Source of the DNA: Lingula anatina
Taxonomy: Eukaryota; Brachiopoda; Lingulata; Lingulida; Lingulidae
Assembly (NCBI RefSeq): GCF_001039355.2
Contig: NW_019775521.1
Span: 1,684 to 65,683 of the forward strand
Length of the DNA stretch: 64,000 nucleotides
Reading direction: 5' to 3'
Below are positions 26,101 to 36,839 of this stretch, piece after piece (the stretch's first letter is position 1; every line of letters begins with the position of its first letter). The notes under the pieces were generated by a model. That model was not told the DNA's origin and made no database searches. It saw nothing but the letters and a program-made list of their open reading frames with translations. Position numbers and translations under genes: made by a program.

Positions 26101-28185
26101 GATAAAAAGGGTGAAAACGCGCAGCACAGTACTAATGACGACAAGGAACAAATCAAAAAGGGAACTCACGACAAAATCGAAGAAAAAGACAAAGATAAAA
26201 AGACGGAAAACAAAACCGATGAAAATCTCCCCAAAGCACAATTGCGACAGAAAAAGAAGAAAAAGAAAAAGCACGAATCCGCGGTAAAGATGACTGAAAA
26301 AGAAATCATCAAGAAACTGAGTGAGTGGGTTTTAATTCACTAAAACCGTATAGGTTGATTTGAACCTTTGATAGAGAGAAACTGTTCAGGGGCGGGTCTA
26401 GGATTATTTGAAGGGGGGGAGGAGGTCCGCGGATGTGAACCCGACCCTCACCCATCCTTGGTGTGTGGTTCAGGGCCTGCTGAAGGACCCCGAATTTTTT
26501 TTAGTATTTTAGAGGTCAAACGGTGCCATGTTGGTACGGCTTAGAACTATGATTCAGCTAGTCAAAATTCTAATTTCAAGAAGGGACCATTGGTGTGGTT
26601 ATTTTTTTAGAAATGGAATGGGATCAGGATCCCCCTGACCCCCCCCCCCTTCCAATTCCGCCACTGGTGTCCTTTAGACAATAGCTTCATATACCTCAAG
26701 TCGAATGTACTTAAAGTGTAAATAGATGACAATTTTTAATTTTATTTTTCTGCTTATGTAAGTCTTGATATCAGTCGAATTCACGGATAATATAGACGTT
26801 GGAAAGGGGTTACAGTCTGATGAGTAATGCTAGCACGAGACAATTTTTTTACGCCTATATAATGATGTCAGATATATTTTTTCTCTATTACAGATGAACT
26901 TGCAAATATGACGGACGATCCACTGATGCGATATAATTTGGGAAAGAAACTTGGAGAAGGGTAAGCTTGTTAATAATTTCCTCCTTACAAAACGGAAAAT
27001 AAAGAAGAAAATGTTTGAATTTTATTCACAATAAAAAAAGAAAAAACCAAACCGTTTTGAAGATGATGTTCCATTAAAAGTATAAGTGCCCCCCCCCCAA
27101 AAAAAAAAAAAAATGTTAAGGTCTCGTGTGTATCTGGAGGATTTTCCAATTTTTCGTACGTATTACCACGACAAATGATATGGTTAGAATCAAATGTATA
27201 TTTCCAGAGCATCAGGAACTGTTTGCCTAGCTACAGACATTACCACGGGGGGCACTGTGGCAATCAAGATGATGGATTTGGAGAAACAGACCAAGAAGGA
27301 AATGATCATATCGGAAATTCTGGTAACTGTTATACTTTAAGCCAGTATTCTGGCTAAGGAATTGGAGGTTAGGCAGGTGCTCTACTTGTTACGTCCTAAG
27401 TTTATCGTCAGATCAGTGAATCGGGGTTAATTTGGTGCGTCCGTGCATGTGTGTGTGTGTGTGTGTGTGGATATGCGTGTGTGCGTGCGTGCGTGCGCTC
27501 TTGCTGTTCTTCTCTTTTGTCTTAGTGTCTTAGCGTCTATCTATAATACCAGATTTTCGTAAATATATTATTTTTGGGTTTCAGGTGATGAAAGAACAAC
27601 ATCACCCACACATCGTTAACTTTCTAGACTGCTATTTGGTGGAGAAAGAGTTTTGGGTTGTCATGGAAGTCCTGGAAGGTGGCGCTCTCACCGACGTTGT
27701 CTACGAGACGGTCATGACGGAGGGACAAATGGCGGCTGTTACAAAAGCCTGCATCAACGCCCTGGCGTTCTTACATTCCAAAAACATTATACACCGAGAT
27801 ATCAAAAGCGATAACGTATTACTGGGACAAGATGGAGAGGTGAAACTTACGGATTTCGGGTTTTGTGCGCAAATTACTCCGGAGAGAATGAAAAGAAACA
27901 CGCTCGTGGGAACTCCCTATTGGATGGCTCCAGAGGTGGTAGCAAGGTGAGTTCTTTATTTTTAAATTTCGAAGTTTGTTCTATCAGATGATTTTGCTCG
28001 TATTTTTTGTAAATGTCTTAGTCTTCGAAAGCGTGCAACTTTGTAATTTTTATAGTTAACACTTGAATTGAATTTTTCTTGCTTTCAATTTTTTTAATCA
28101 TTAAATCTTTATTAATTGTAATATATAGTTCTTAAATTACAAGGCGCATTGAGATTTTAAATGAAATGCACCATATAAAAATTAG

Positions 28186-28219
<34 letters not shown>

Positions 28220-28705
28220 CATTATTAGGCCTATTATTATTATCACCCGTGATAGGACATATCTTTTAATGTAAGCGCAGCTGGAACTAACAAAATCCAA
28301 TTATTATTTATCTTTTTTGACGAATGATCTATTAGCAACCTAATATATGCAATTTCATCACTAAATTATGTCCCCAGGAATCATTACGGCAAGAAGATTG
28401 ACATATGGTCTCTCGGTATCATGCTGATAGAAATGATTGAAGGGGAGCCGCCATATTTGACTGAAGCCCCGTTGAGAGCCCTATATTTGATCGCAACCAA
28501 TGGAAAACCAGAAATCAAGTCGGCAAACAGGCTGTCTCCAGAGGCGAGAGATTTCCTGGACAGGTGTTTGGAGGTGGATGTCGAAAAGCGAGCCTCCGCT
28601 GCACAGCTTCTTGACCATCCATTTTTGGCCAAGGCCAAGCCGCTCACGTCGCTGAAACCTTTAATTGAAAAGGCGAAAGTGTGTGCCGCGAACAGGAGCA
28701 GTTAG
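23134..28705 (+). CDS. PAK: Group-I p21-activated protein kinase (PAK1/2/3-like), complete, 8 coding exons
   Basis: CDC42/RAC effector serine/threonine kinase acting on cytoskeleton and signalling. Exons: 23134-23336, 23801-23978, 25253-25396, 26086-26320, 26894-26960, 27208-27322, 27585-27946, 28378-28705; 543 residues. The CRIB begins at residue 30 ([16 protein letters not shown]), followed by the autoinhibitory stretch LPKEWSQWL. Exon 4 (residues 176-253) is a very Lys/Asp/Glu-rich linker. The kinase domain spans about 268-520: [16 protein letters not shown] (K296), HRDIKSDN (D386), [11 protein letters not shown] (D404), [12 protein letters not shown] (activation-loop T420), [20 protein letters not shown]. 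The [10 protein letters not shown] and [10 protein letters not shown] endings favour group I. The start is fixed by an in-frame TAA 12 bases before the ATG in the same exon. The usual N-terminal proline-rich NCK-binding segment is absent, and no PIX-binding motif is evident. Confidence 0.95.
24603..24808. mobile_element. Family B MITE (copy 4, inverted) in a PAK intron
   Basis: Opposite orientation to the copies at 20952-21380: TTTCCAGAGCTTTTAGATCG, CCGTCCCGCCTACAACAAGC, GCTATTTAGCGTGAACCCCC, then GGGAATGGGG at the end. Non-coding. Confidence 0.75.
24812..24985. mobile_element. 174-bp MITE with 5-bp target duplication
   Basis: Ends CAGGGGCTGATTCAGG and, read inward from the right, CAGGGGCGGATCCAGA. 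Direct repeats TAAAC flank both sides (24807-24811 and 24986-24990). Internal repeats GGAAGACGGTCA occur three times in varied form. It is inserted right next to the family B MITE copy 4. Confidence 0.75.
26387..26666. repeat. Interspersed repeat, family C (copy 2) in a PAK intron
   Basis: Begins CAGGGGCGGGTCTAGGATTA and ends AATTCCGCCACTG. It shares GCGGATGTGA, CCCGACCCT, TTCTAATATC/TTTCAAGAAGG-type blocks and a G/C-rich tail with 22702-22972. Confidence 0.65.
27449..27500. repeat. TG/CG-type microsatellite
   Basis: (GT)n run followed by GTGCGTGCGTGCGTGC within a PAK intron. Confidence 0.8.
28188..28219. repeat. ATT trinucleotide microsatellite
   Basis: Run of (ATT)n in the last PAK intron. 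Confidence 0.85.
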
Positions 28706-28779
28706 AGAGAGATGAATTTTTTTTAGTTTGTTAAACGGAAAGCCAAACTAGTGACGTTTTCTGAAAACATTTATAGAAA

Positions 28780-29590
28780 GACCTCCGACCGGTATTTGCC
28801 ACGGCAAAAGCGAACACTTGTAAAATTGGTGGCAAGAACCAGGCCACTCTCATGGCGAGATATCAACTGTGGGCTGTGCAGTCAAAATCGGCGAAAAATT
28901 GTCCATGAAGTTGATAAACAGAGATGGAATGAAAGGATTAAATCTGCCTTGATCATTTGACTTTGTTTAATAGTGGATTCCATAACACCAATTCTAAAAG
29001 GATTATTTGGTATTCTGCGACTACTGTTTATTCTTACACCGCATAAATGCTGCGATCAGCCTGTCTCTGCATCATCACCGATTTAACATTAAGATCACCT
29101 GTAGACAGTCTCTCTAATGATGTAGTATATACCTTGGACAAATCCATTATAGTACCTATGTTGGACCAAGCATATGCAAATATATCAGGAAAAATTAATT
29201 GAGGCCTGTTGTTAATAAAGTACTTAGTAACTCTCCCACAAACTACACCCATTTTTACTAATATATTTGTTTTGTATATTAAATATGCAATGCGTCTGGG
29301 AAATGAACGGTTAAAAATCAGACATTGGAATATTCCACAACTTCCTAGATCAGACACTACATTTTTCTCACTCATGCCAATGATTTGCATCCATAAACTT
29401 ATAGTTAAATTACTCGTATCTATTATTAAAATCTGCAACTGAATCAGTAAAATAACATATATGCCTAAATTTTACTGCACGTAAAAGTTTCACAATTTTA
29501 AATGTTGAATCAATAAGTCATTAATATACCATATATGGTATTGCATGGCGATTTATGGAATAAATCTCTGGCTGATGTTCATTACTCATA
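28780..29590. other. Downstream flank of the first secreted-protein gene (start of the tandem array)
   Basis: Non-coding. Blocks such as CCACTCTCATGG, CTGCGACTA plus TGTTTATTCTTAC, and GTCTCTCTAATGATGT recur downstream of the other array members (about 33400-34190, 36345-36839, 48000-48774, 52560-53323). The duplicated unit therefore starts only about 75 bases after the PAK stop codon. Short frames inside are not conserved as protein. Confidence 0.6.
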
Positions 29591-32342
29591 TTAGTTTTCA
29601 CATTTAACTGGCCCCAAGGTGAAGTAGGCTTGTTCACTGGCGTCTCCCGTATCGCCAAATCTCAGCTTTGTCACCGGAAGCTTAGTGACGTCAGTGATGT
29701 AGCCTTCGTCTTGACGCCAAGTATTGTCGTTCATGTTGCAGTTGCACTTAAGTCCTTAGAAATATAAAATCAAAACCTTAGCATGTTTCCAGAACAGTTG
29801 AGGTCATTTGAAAGGTAAATACGCATTCATGAATGAAACGGTTAGAATTGTGAATGACATGTATTATAAAGAAATGTAGCTTGGTGCCGCATATCTGACG
29901 TCAGACAGAAGACGTGTTCAATGCTTCCTGTGGCTCAAGTCAAATTCTTAATAAATAATATTCCGTGCTAACTCACCACCAGCGCATGAATTGGTTCTTT
30001 TACAAGCACATCCTCCCAGGTTTGGATCCCCTCCAGGCCAATACGTCATCTTTTCGCCGTCACGTGACACCCACCATGAATAGCGGATACCAGTACTGGC
30101 ATCGTTAATGAGAGCTCCGTGACATTCGTACTTCAAATGCTGTTTACAGTTAGTCGAGTTGGCCATCAGGGCTGTAAGCTGCCTCATTGTGACGTCATAC
30201 AGAACACGAACTGCATGATGGAAAAATGAATGGATTTGACGTATTGAATCAGTTAAATTGAATTTGTGGAACGAATAAAACTTTTTTCAGGCGTTTAACA
30301 TTTTTTATGGTCGTTTGTGTGAAAAAGATGCCACGCGACAATTTAAATGATAATTGATTTACAAAGACTTCAAAAACAGTTGTAAAAGAGACTCGAATGA
30401 ATTCAGGTTGATGCAAAAACTTTCCTGTAGCAAAAAAGAACTTACAAATATGTGATCCATCCTTTTCGTAACCATCCGTCTTAGTTCGGAGCCCTTGGTC
30501 GTGGCCGATGGACGCCGTGGGGGGTGATGACGTCATGGTGCACCACACATAGAAAGCTGGAACGCCGCCTTTACCGTCCACGTCCAGTAAATAGTGGCCG
30601 TCCTGGTCGTGACCATTTCTCTTCCACTCGGAGCAGCTAGAATAAACTGATAATGCAACATGGGATGAAACAGGTGTCGAGAACCATTACACAATTGTCA
30701 TGCTGATTTGCATGATCTGGTTGTTTTCCCGCCGTATTAATAACTCACTAAGGGTGCTTTCCCAGAGATTTAGATCGATCTAAAGATTAAGTTTTAGATC
30801 GACCTAACTCCCTGGGGGTTCACGCTAAATTGCAGTCAGCCGAGCGGGGACCATAGTTAATTACCCCCTTACAGCTTTTAGTAGGCGGGACAGACGCTTA
30901 AGCCGGCCAAGCTGACAGTAATCTAGTGAGACTCCCCACGGGGATAGATCGATCTAAAAATCTATGGAAATGGGGTGTTAGTTTATCGAATCACATGCAA
31001 CAATAGAAGGCCATACCTTTAGAAGAGGCATCTACTTTTGACAACAGCTGCGCTCTTTCGTTTTCAATTCTAGTCAACCACAATTATCAAACTTACAGAA
31101 ACTCACTTAGTTTATCGTATCACATGCAACAATATAAGACCCTACCTTTAGAAGAGGCATCAACTTTCGACAGTAACTGCGCTCTTTCGTTTTCAATTCT
31201 ACTGAGCCAAAGCAAAACATTCCCTTGCTCTTTCTCCAGGGTATGAAGTCTCGCTAACATGGACGCCAATTCAGCTCTTGTGGCATTGTTAGCAGAAATA
31301 ACAGTTTGTAGAAGAGGCTGTAACTCCTGACGGGTCACTGCATCTAAACTGTTCAATGCCGACTGCAACTGTTGGATTACCATGGTGACGTTGTCGTATT
31401 TCATACTAACCGCCTGGAGAGATATCATAGAACACGGTTTTAACGAGGGATTAAAATGGGAAGACTAGGCTTTTCTTATCGCCGAACTAACAACATGCAT
31501 TTCTGACTGGGTATCGATGAGCAAGAATCCCTTTTTCTATGGTACGTCCCTTTATAAAATTTACATACAGTGTATAAACATCAGAGTATAAACATACAGT
31601 CCGTAGGCACTATTCCTCAATCTAGATCACAGAGTTTCTTAGGTGAAATATGTAGTTTATTCCTAAAAATTGGGAATTTACATCATTTTTGCTACTCTCT
31701 ACCACTTTTTATCTGCAACAACAACAATTGGTCTGAGTGTCTTTTGTTCGCAATAGAACAGAAAGAAAAAAGAAATCACCTATGTGATTAAAATGGGAAT
31801 TTGCGACTGTAGAACACAGAAATATACGGAATAGTACAATACTTATTTTTGATAGTTCTCTATATTTGTTAACAAACATACAACCAACCATTTTGTAGGC
31901 AGACTTAAACTAATTCGGAAAATACGCTTTCTGACGGTATTCAAATACCTAGATCTATATAAAAGATTATAGGAAAGATTGGTATGTAAGTTTTTTTAGA
32001 AATTATACGTATCCAAATTTTTGTTGGCGAGTACCGTTTTTTGCGCACTCGATAGCAATACAAAAGAATGAAAACAATAACAACCTGTGTGAGCAGACCC
32101 TGTTCAAGAAGCTTATTTTGAAGTTCCACCAACTTCACCAGAGCTGTGTCTCCATCTTTGCACGTGGTGTCACACGTTCCGCGGTGGCCGAGATTGACGT
32201 TGTAAACGCATTGACCGTCTTCAAAAGAGCATCCTGCTACGGGCTTTATTTGTGGAGAATCTGTACCTGCCTTAGCAGCAAAGGTTTCAGAACCAACCGA
32301 CAAAAAGATTAGCAAACTAACGGTAACTTTGAGTCGGAACAT
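29591..32342 (-). CDS. Secreted coiled-coil protein with CASPR-type fibrinogen-like domain (family member 1, complete)
   Basis: Five exons in transcript order: A 32085-32342, B 31146-31413, C 30446-30646, D 29977-30210, E 29591-29754; phases 0,1,1,1; 374 residues. A: hydrophobic signal peptide (VTVSLLIFLSVGS), then the short motif GCSFEDGQCVY...GTC. B: heptad-like coiled coil with N-glycosylation sequons NVT and NAT. C-E: fibrinogen-like domain resembling the contactin-associated-protein type (CSEWKRNG, LLDVDGKGG, FYVWC, ASIGHD, YDVTMRQLTALM, WWVSRDGEKMTYW, GGCAC, RQDEGYITDV, LPVTKLRFGDTGD, TLGPVKCEN end). Exon A carries an extra Cys (DTTCKD; the other copies have Gly). No transmembrane segment, so likely secreted and oligomeric. 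The loop between YEC and WWVSR is 15 residues. Function unknown; a recognition role is inference. Confidence 0.85.
30752..30975. mobile_element. Family B MITE (copy 5) in intron B-C of member 1
   Basis: CCCAGAGATTTAGATCGATC start, GGGGGTTCACGCTAAATTGC and TTTTAGTAGGCGGGACAGAC inside, GGGGATAGATCGATCTAAAA then TCTATGGAAATGGGG at the end. Directly after it (about 31016-31075) is a short second copy of the exon B 3' end (AGAAGAGGCATCTACTTTTG), so the insertion zone also carries a partial exon duplication. Confidence 0.75.
31016..31077 (-). pseudogene. Fragment of exon B (3' end) duplicated in the intron of member 1
   Basis: On the minus strand this reads like the last ~20 codons of exon B (RIENERAQLLSKVDASS-like), with a donor-like AAAGGTATGG at its end. 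It lies ~70 bases downstream of the true exon B and lacks the rest of the exon. It probably arose by local duplication. Confidence 0.6.
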
Positions 32343-34195
32343 CGTCACTGCTTTGTTAGTGATCGCGTATGAAACTCGATCTTAAATGGTGTGGACTGGT
32401 TTGTTTTACCACGACTGGTTAGGGTTAAGCCTAGATTATTGATCATCCAGCGTCAAGCAATATCAGATAAACCTGTTTAATACGATTTACCAAATCACCT
32501 CGACACGCTTCCCTAATATGATATTTTAGTCGGGAGTTATTCTTAGCTGCCGAATATCACTCAAGATGAAGATGCGTGATAATTAATGCCTAATACTTGC
32601 ACTCCCCGTGCAGATTCTTCTTTAACCCAAGACTTGAAAATCTCACAGTTACTACAAGTAGATATTCAACTAGAGGGCAAACTTGCGTCGCAAAATATAT
32701 GTAATACGTATTTTTTATCTACAATGTAGTCTTGTTGACGACGTTATGTTTCCCTCTCGAACATAACCATCAGTCTTTTAAGAATACAGGTAAACTATTC
32801 TTCCTGACCTTCCTTATCAATCTTCTTCCCTTTCGTGGATGGTAACGTTTTCCAAAGAGAAATAATGGTCACAAAATTGTATACATAGCATTAAATTAAA
32901 AAATTTATGTGAAGTACGACTTGAAGACTAACATACACAGTTTTGAAAATCAATAACTGCCGTGACAAAAAAAAATGAAAGGAAAGTCCGATCACACACA
33001 CACACATATATATATAAGCTACGACGCTTCCGTGATATGCAAGAACACCTAGAGCGTCAGCTGCAGATCTTCAAAGCATGTATTGCGAAAGAGTGGCAGT
33101 ATAATATACCTGATATTATACTATATTACCTGTGTATTACCTGATATTATACTATATTACCTGTGTATTACCTGATATTATACTATATTACCTACATACA
33201 TACCGAGAAAGTATGTGCATTTCATCGAAAAAACGCCCCTGAACCTTAATTAAGCATATATCACAACGATCACAAAACATCTTTAAGCATGTATTTGATT
33301 GGAGGTTACTGTTACTGATTGTGCCAGTTGTACAAGTTGTCCAACCGCAGTTGGCGGAAGCAAGTATATATAATTATGCATCATAAACTATAGGTTGACC
33401 GGTAGAATTGCGCATTGTGGTAAAAATCAAGCCACTCTCATGACGACTTAAAACCAGAAATGGTGAATGAAGTTGAATAACCGAGTATGAAATGAAGGTT
33501 AGAACTGAATCTAGTTCTTAAGCATCTTTTATCATTTGATTTTGTTTAACAGTGGGTTCTTTAACACCAATTCTTAAAGGGCTATTTGAAATTCTGCGAC
33601 TACAGTTTATTCTTACATAAATGCTGCGATTAATCCGTCTCTTCATAATCACTGATTTAACATCCGGTACACCCTTGGCCAAAGTCTGTCTAATGATGTG
33701 GCATGTAGGCCTACCATGGACAAATCGTACATATTTTGGACCAAGCATAAACAATTGAATTAGTTAATAGTTACTTCAGTCATGCTTATGCCTAATGAGG
33801 TACTTTGCAACTATCCAGCAAACCGCAGCCAATGTGACTAATGCGAATGTTTTGAATATTATTAAAGGTGCGATGTGATCGAGTGGGAAATAAACAGTGT
33901 ACGTCAACACAGGTCTTTGTAACACTGGGATACTCCACAACTTCCTAGATCAGACAATACACTTTTCTCGTGCAATCATTTGCATCAATAGACGAAATTG
34001 TAATACTTGTATCTATTATCGAAATCTGTAACTGAATCAGTAAAATGTCATATCCGTAAATAACACTGCACGTAGAAGGTTCACAATTTCAAATGATTTA
34101 AAATTTTCAATCAATAAGTCAGTACTGTATCATTAATGGTGTCGCCATGCGATTGATGAAATACATTTCAAACTAATTAACGTTCATTACTTATA
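32343..34195. other. Spacer between family members 1 and 2
   Basis: Non-coding. Holds the 5' flank of member 1 (conserved block at 32455-32482), a CA/TA microsatellite (32993-33015), three ~32-bp repeats of ACCTGATATTATACTATATT (33108-33192) and the 3' flank of member 2. Bases 33020-33110 recur at 47670-47770. Confidence 0.6.
32455..32482 (-). promoter_or_regulatory. Conserved block upstream of exon A
   Basis: TCAAGCAATATCAGATAAA on the plus strand, i.e. TTTATCTGATATTGCTTGA toward the gene, about 110 bases before the ATG. The same block lies before the exon A copies at 44946, 46388 and 52140, but not clearly before members 5 and 6. It contains TTATCT, a GATA-factor type site. A regulatory role is inference from conservation among recent paralogues. 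Confidence 0.4.
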
Positions 34196-36098
34196 TTAGT
34201 TTTCACATTCGACCGGCCCCAAGGTGAAGTAGGCTTGTTCACCAGCGTTTCCCGTATCGCCAAATCTCAGCTCTGTCACCGGAAGTTTACTGACGTCAGT
34301 TATGTAGCCCTCGTCTTGACGCCAAGTTAGGTCGTTCATGTCGCAGTTGCACTCGTGTCCTTAGAAAAATAAAATTGTAACCTGAACAAGTTTCCAGAAC
34401 ATTTGAGATCATTTGTATAGTAAAAACACGCATAAATAAAACGGTTAGAATATTGAATAATATGTATTAAAATGAAATGTAGCTTAGTGCCGTATATGTG
34501 ACGTCACAATGAAGAAAAATTGCAGATTAGTAGAAGGGTCTTTCCGATGGCTTTAGTAAAGTCTAATTATAGGGCAAAACTCACCACCAGCGCATGTATT
34601 GGTTCTTTTACAAGCGCATCCTCCCAGTTTTGGATCCCCTCCAGGCAAGTACATCATGTTTTCACCGTCACGTGACACCCACCACGTAGATTGGCCACCA
34701 CTACCGCCGGTGTTAATGAGAGCGCCGTGACATTCGTACTTAAAATATTGTTTACAGTTAGATGAATTGCTCATCAGGGCTGTAAGCTGCCTCATGGTGA
34801 CGTCATACAACACTTTACCTGTATGATAAGACGAATTGATTTGACGTATTGAATCAGTTATGTACTGCCAAATTGAATTTGGTGTCCTTATCAAACTTTC
34901 TATTTAGTTGTTTTATATATATCACGGTAGTTTGGTGAAAAAGATGCCACGCGATATCTAAATGATATTTGTTTTACAAAGACTAGTCCAATGAAAAGAA
35001 GACTTCAACGAGTACTTTTGAAATTAAGGTTGGTGAAAAGTTTTTCTGTAGAAAAAATCTTACAAATATGTGATCCAACTTTTTCGTAACCAACCGTCTT
35101 AGTTCGGAGACCTCGATCGTGGCCGATGGAAGCCGTAGGGGGTGATGACGTCATGTTACACCACACGTAGAAAGCTTGAACGCCGCCTTTACCGTCCACG
35201 TCCAGTAAATAGTGGCCGTCTTGGTGGTGACCATTTCTCTTCCACTCGGAGCAGCTAGAATATACTGAAAATGCAACATCGGATAAAACGTTGCTGAAAA
35301 CCATTACTCGATTGCCATGCTGATTTGCATAATCTGGATGTCTTCCCGCCGTAAATATTACATTTTATTCATTTAGAATCAAACCGTGTTTATATGTAGC
35401 GCTAAGAGGTGATTTTTCATTTATCATTTATGAAAATGTAATCTAGCACTCCGCCAACATTTCACTCTACGGGTATGTTTCTGACCGATGTATTGTGAGG
35501 ATCCTTTCTTACTACCACCCGGCATTAATTTGTCAGTGAAATATTATCTGAAAGTACTTAATACATGCCGAATTACAATGTGTGAATATCATTTGTGCAT
35601 TGTGACAAGGACCACCCTATCTCAACTTCCAATGATTGAATTAATAATATATAAATTCTAAAACATTAAAGTAAATTTATTTTCCATACAGCGAACCCTC
35701 ACTGTATGTACAGCATAAAGAGAGGTTTGGTTTTGATTTCCTTAACTATTTACGGACAAGGAAAATTATGGAACTTACAGAAAAATCACCCAGTTTATCG
35801 TATCACATGCAAGAATACAAGGCCGTATACCTTTAGAAGAGGCATCAACTTTCAACAATAACTGCGCTCTTTCGTTTTCAATTCTATTTAACCATAGCAG
35901 AACATTCCCTTGCTCTTTCTCTAGGGTCTGAAGTCTTGTTATCACGGGCGCAAGTTCCGCTCTTGTTGTATTGTTAGCGGAAATAACAGTTTGTAGAAGA
36001 GGCTGTAACTCATGACGGGTCACTGCATCTAAACTGTTCAATGCCGACCGTATCTTCTGGATTACCATGGTGACGTTGTCGTATTTCATACTAACCGC
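34196..36098 (-). CDS. Secreted fibrinogen-like family member 2 (partial: exon A missing at assembly join)
   Basis: Exons B 35831-36098, C 35064-35264, D 34585-34818, E 34196-34359, all with intact splice sites and the family's phases. Upstream of exon B only ~245 bases are present before the n at 36344, after which the sequence jumps to the 3' flank of the next copy; the signal-peptide exon A is therefore absent. Exons and introns are almost identical to member 4 (48775-52036); I see three residue differences in about 290 (NTT/NAT, VIT/VLT, NMM/NMT). The loop before WWVSRDGE is HGALINTGGSGGQST. Either a very recent duplicate or the other haplotype of member 4. Confidence 0.75.
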
Positions 36099-36343
36099 CT
36101 GGAGAGATACCAAAGAGCATGGTTTTAACGAGTGATTAAAATGGAAAGTCGAGGCTCTTCTTATCGCCGAACTAACAGCACAAGAATCCTTTTTTCTATG
36201 TGTCCTTTATAATATTAAATACAGTATACAACTGTCTGTAGGCATACCTAGAAAATCGGAAACATGTTTTCTCGTAGTATTCTTAAATCTAAATCACAGA
36301 GATTCTTAGATAAATTTATACTTAAGATATTCTTAAAAATTAC

Positions 36344-36344
36344 N
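36344..36344. other. Single n at a sequence junction
   Basis: Left side matches the sequence upstream of exon B in member 4 (compare 51380-51400). Right side starts abruptly inside the 3'-flank repeat (compare 33703 and 48297). The base marks a join of two pieces rather than a natural boundary. Confidence 0.8.
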
Positions 36345-36839
36345 CATGTAGGCCTACCATGGACAAATCGTACATATTTTGGACCAAGCATAAACAATTG
36401 AATTAGTTAATAGTTACTTCAGTCATGCTTATGACTAATGAGGTACTTTGCAACTATCCAGCAAACCGCAGCCAATGTTACTAATGCGAATGTTTTGTAT
36501 ATTATTAAAGGTGCGATGTGATCGAGTGGGAAATAAACAGTGTACGTCAACACACAGGTCTTTGTAACACTGGGATACTCCACAACTTCCTAGATCAGAC
36601 GCTACACTTTTCTCGTGCAATCATTTGCATCAATAGACGAAATTGTAATACTTGTATCTATTAACGAAATCTGTAACTGAATCAGTACAATATCATATCC
36701 GTAAATAACACTGCACGCGGAAGGTTCACAATTTTAAATGATTTAAATTTTTCAATCAATAACTCAGTACTGTATCATTAATGGTTTCGCTATGCGATTG
36801 ATGAAATACATTTCAAACTAATTAACGTTCATTACTTTA

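Noticed and set aside
29034-29438. 134-codon minus-strand open frame after PAK
   Set aside because: Paralogous flanks at 33.6, 36.5, 48.2 and 52.9 kb do not keep the frame; it is array flank, not a gene.
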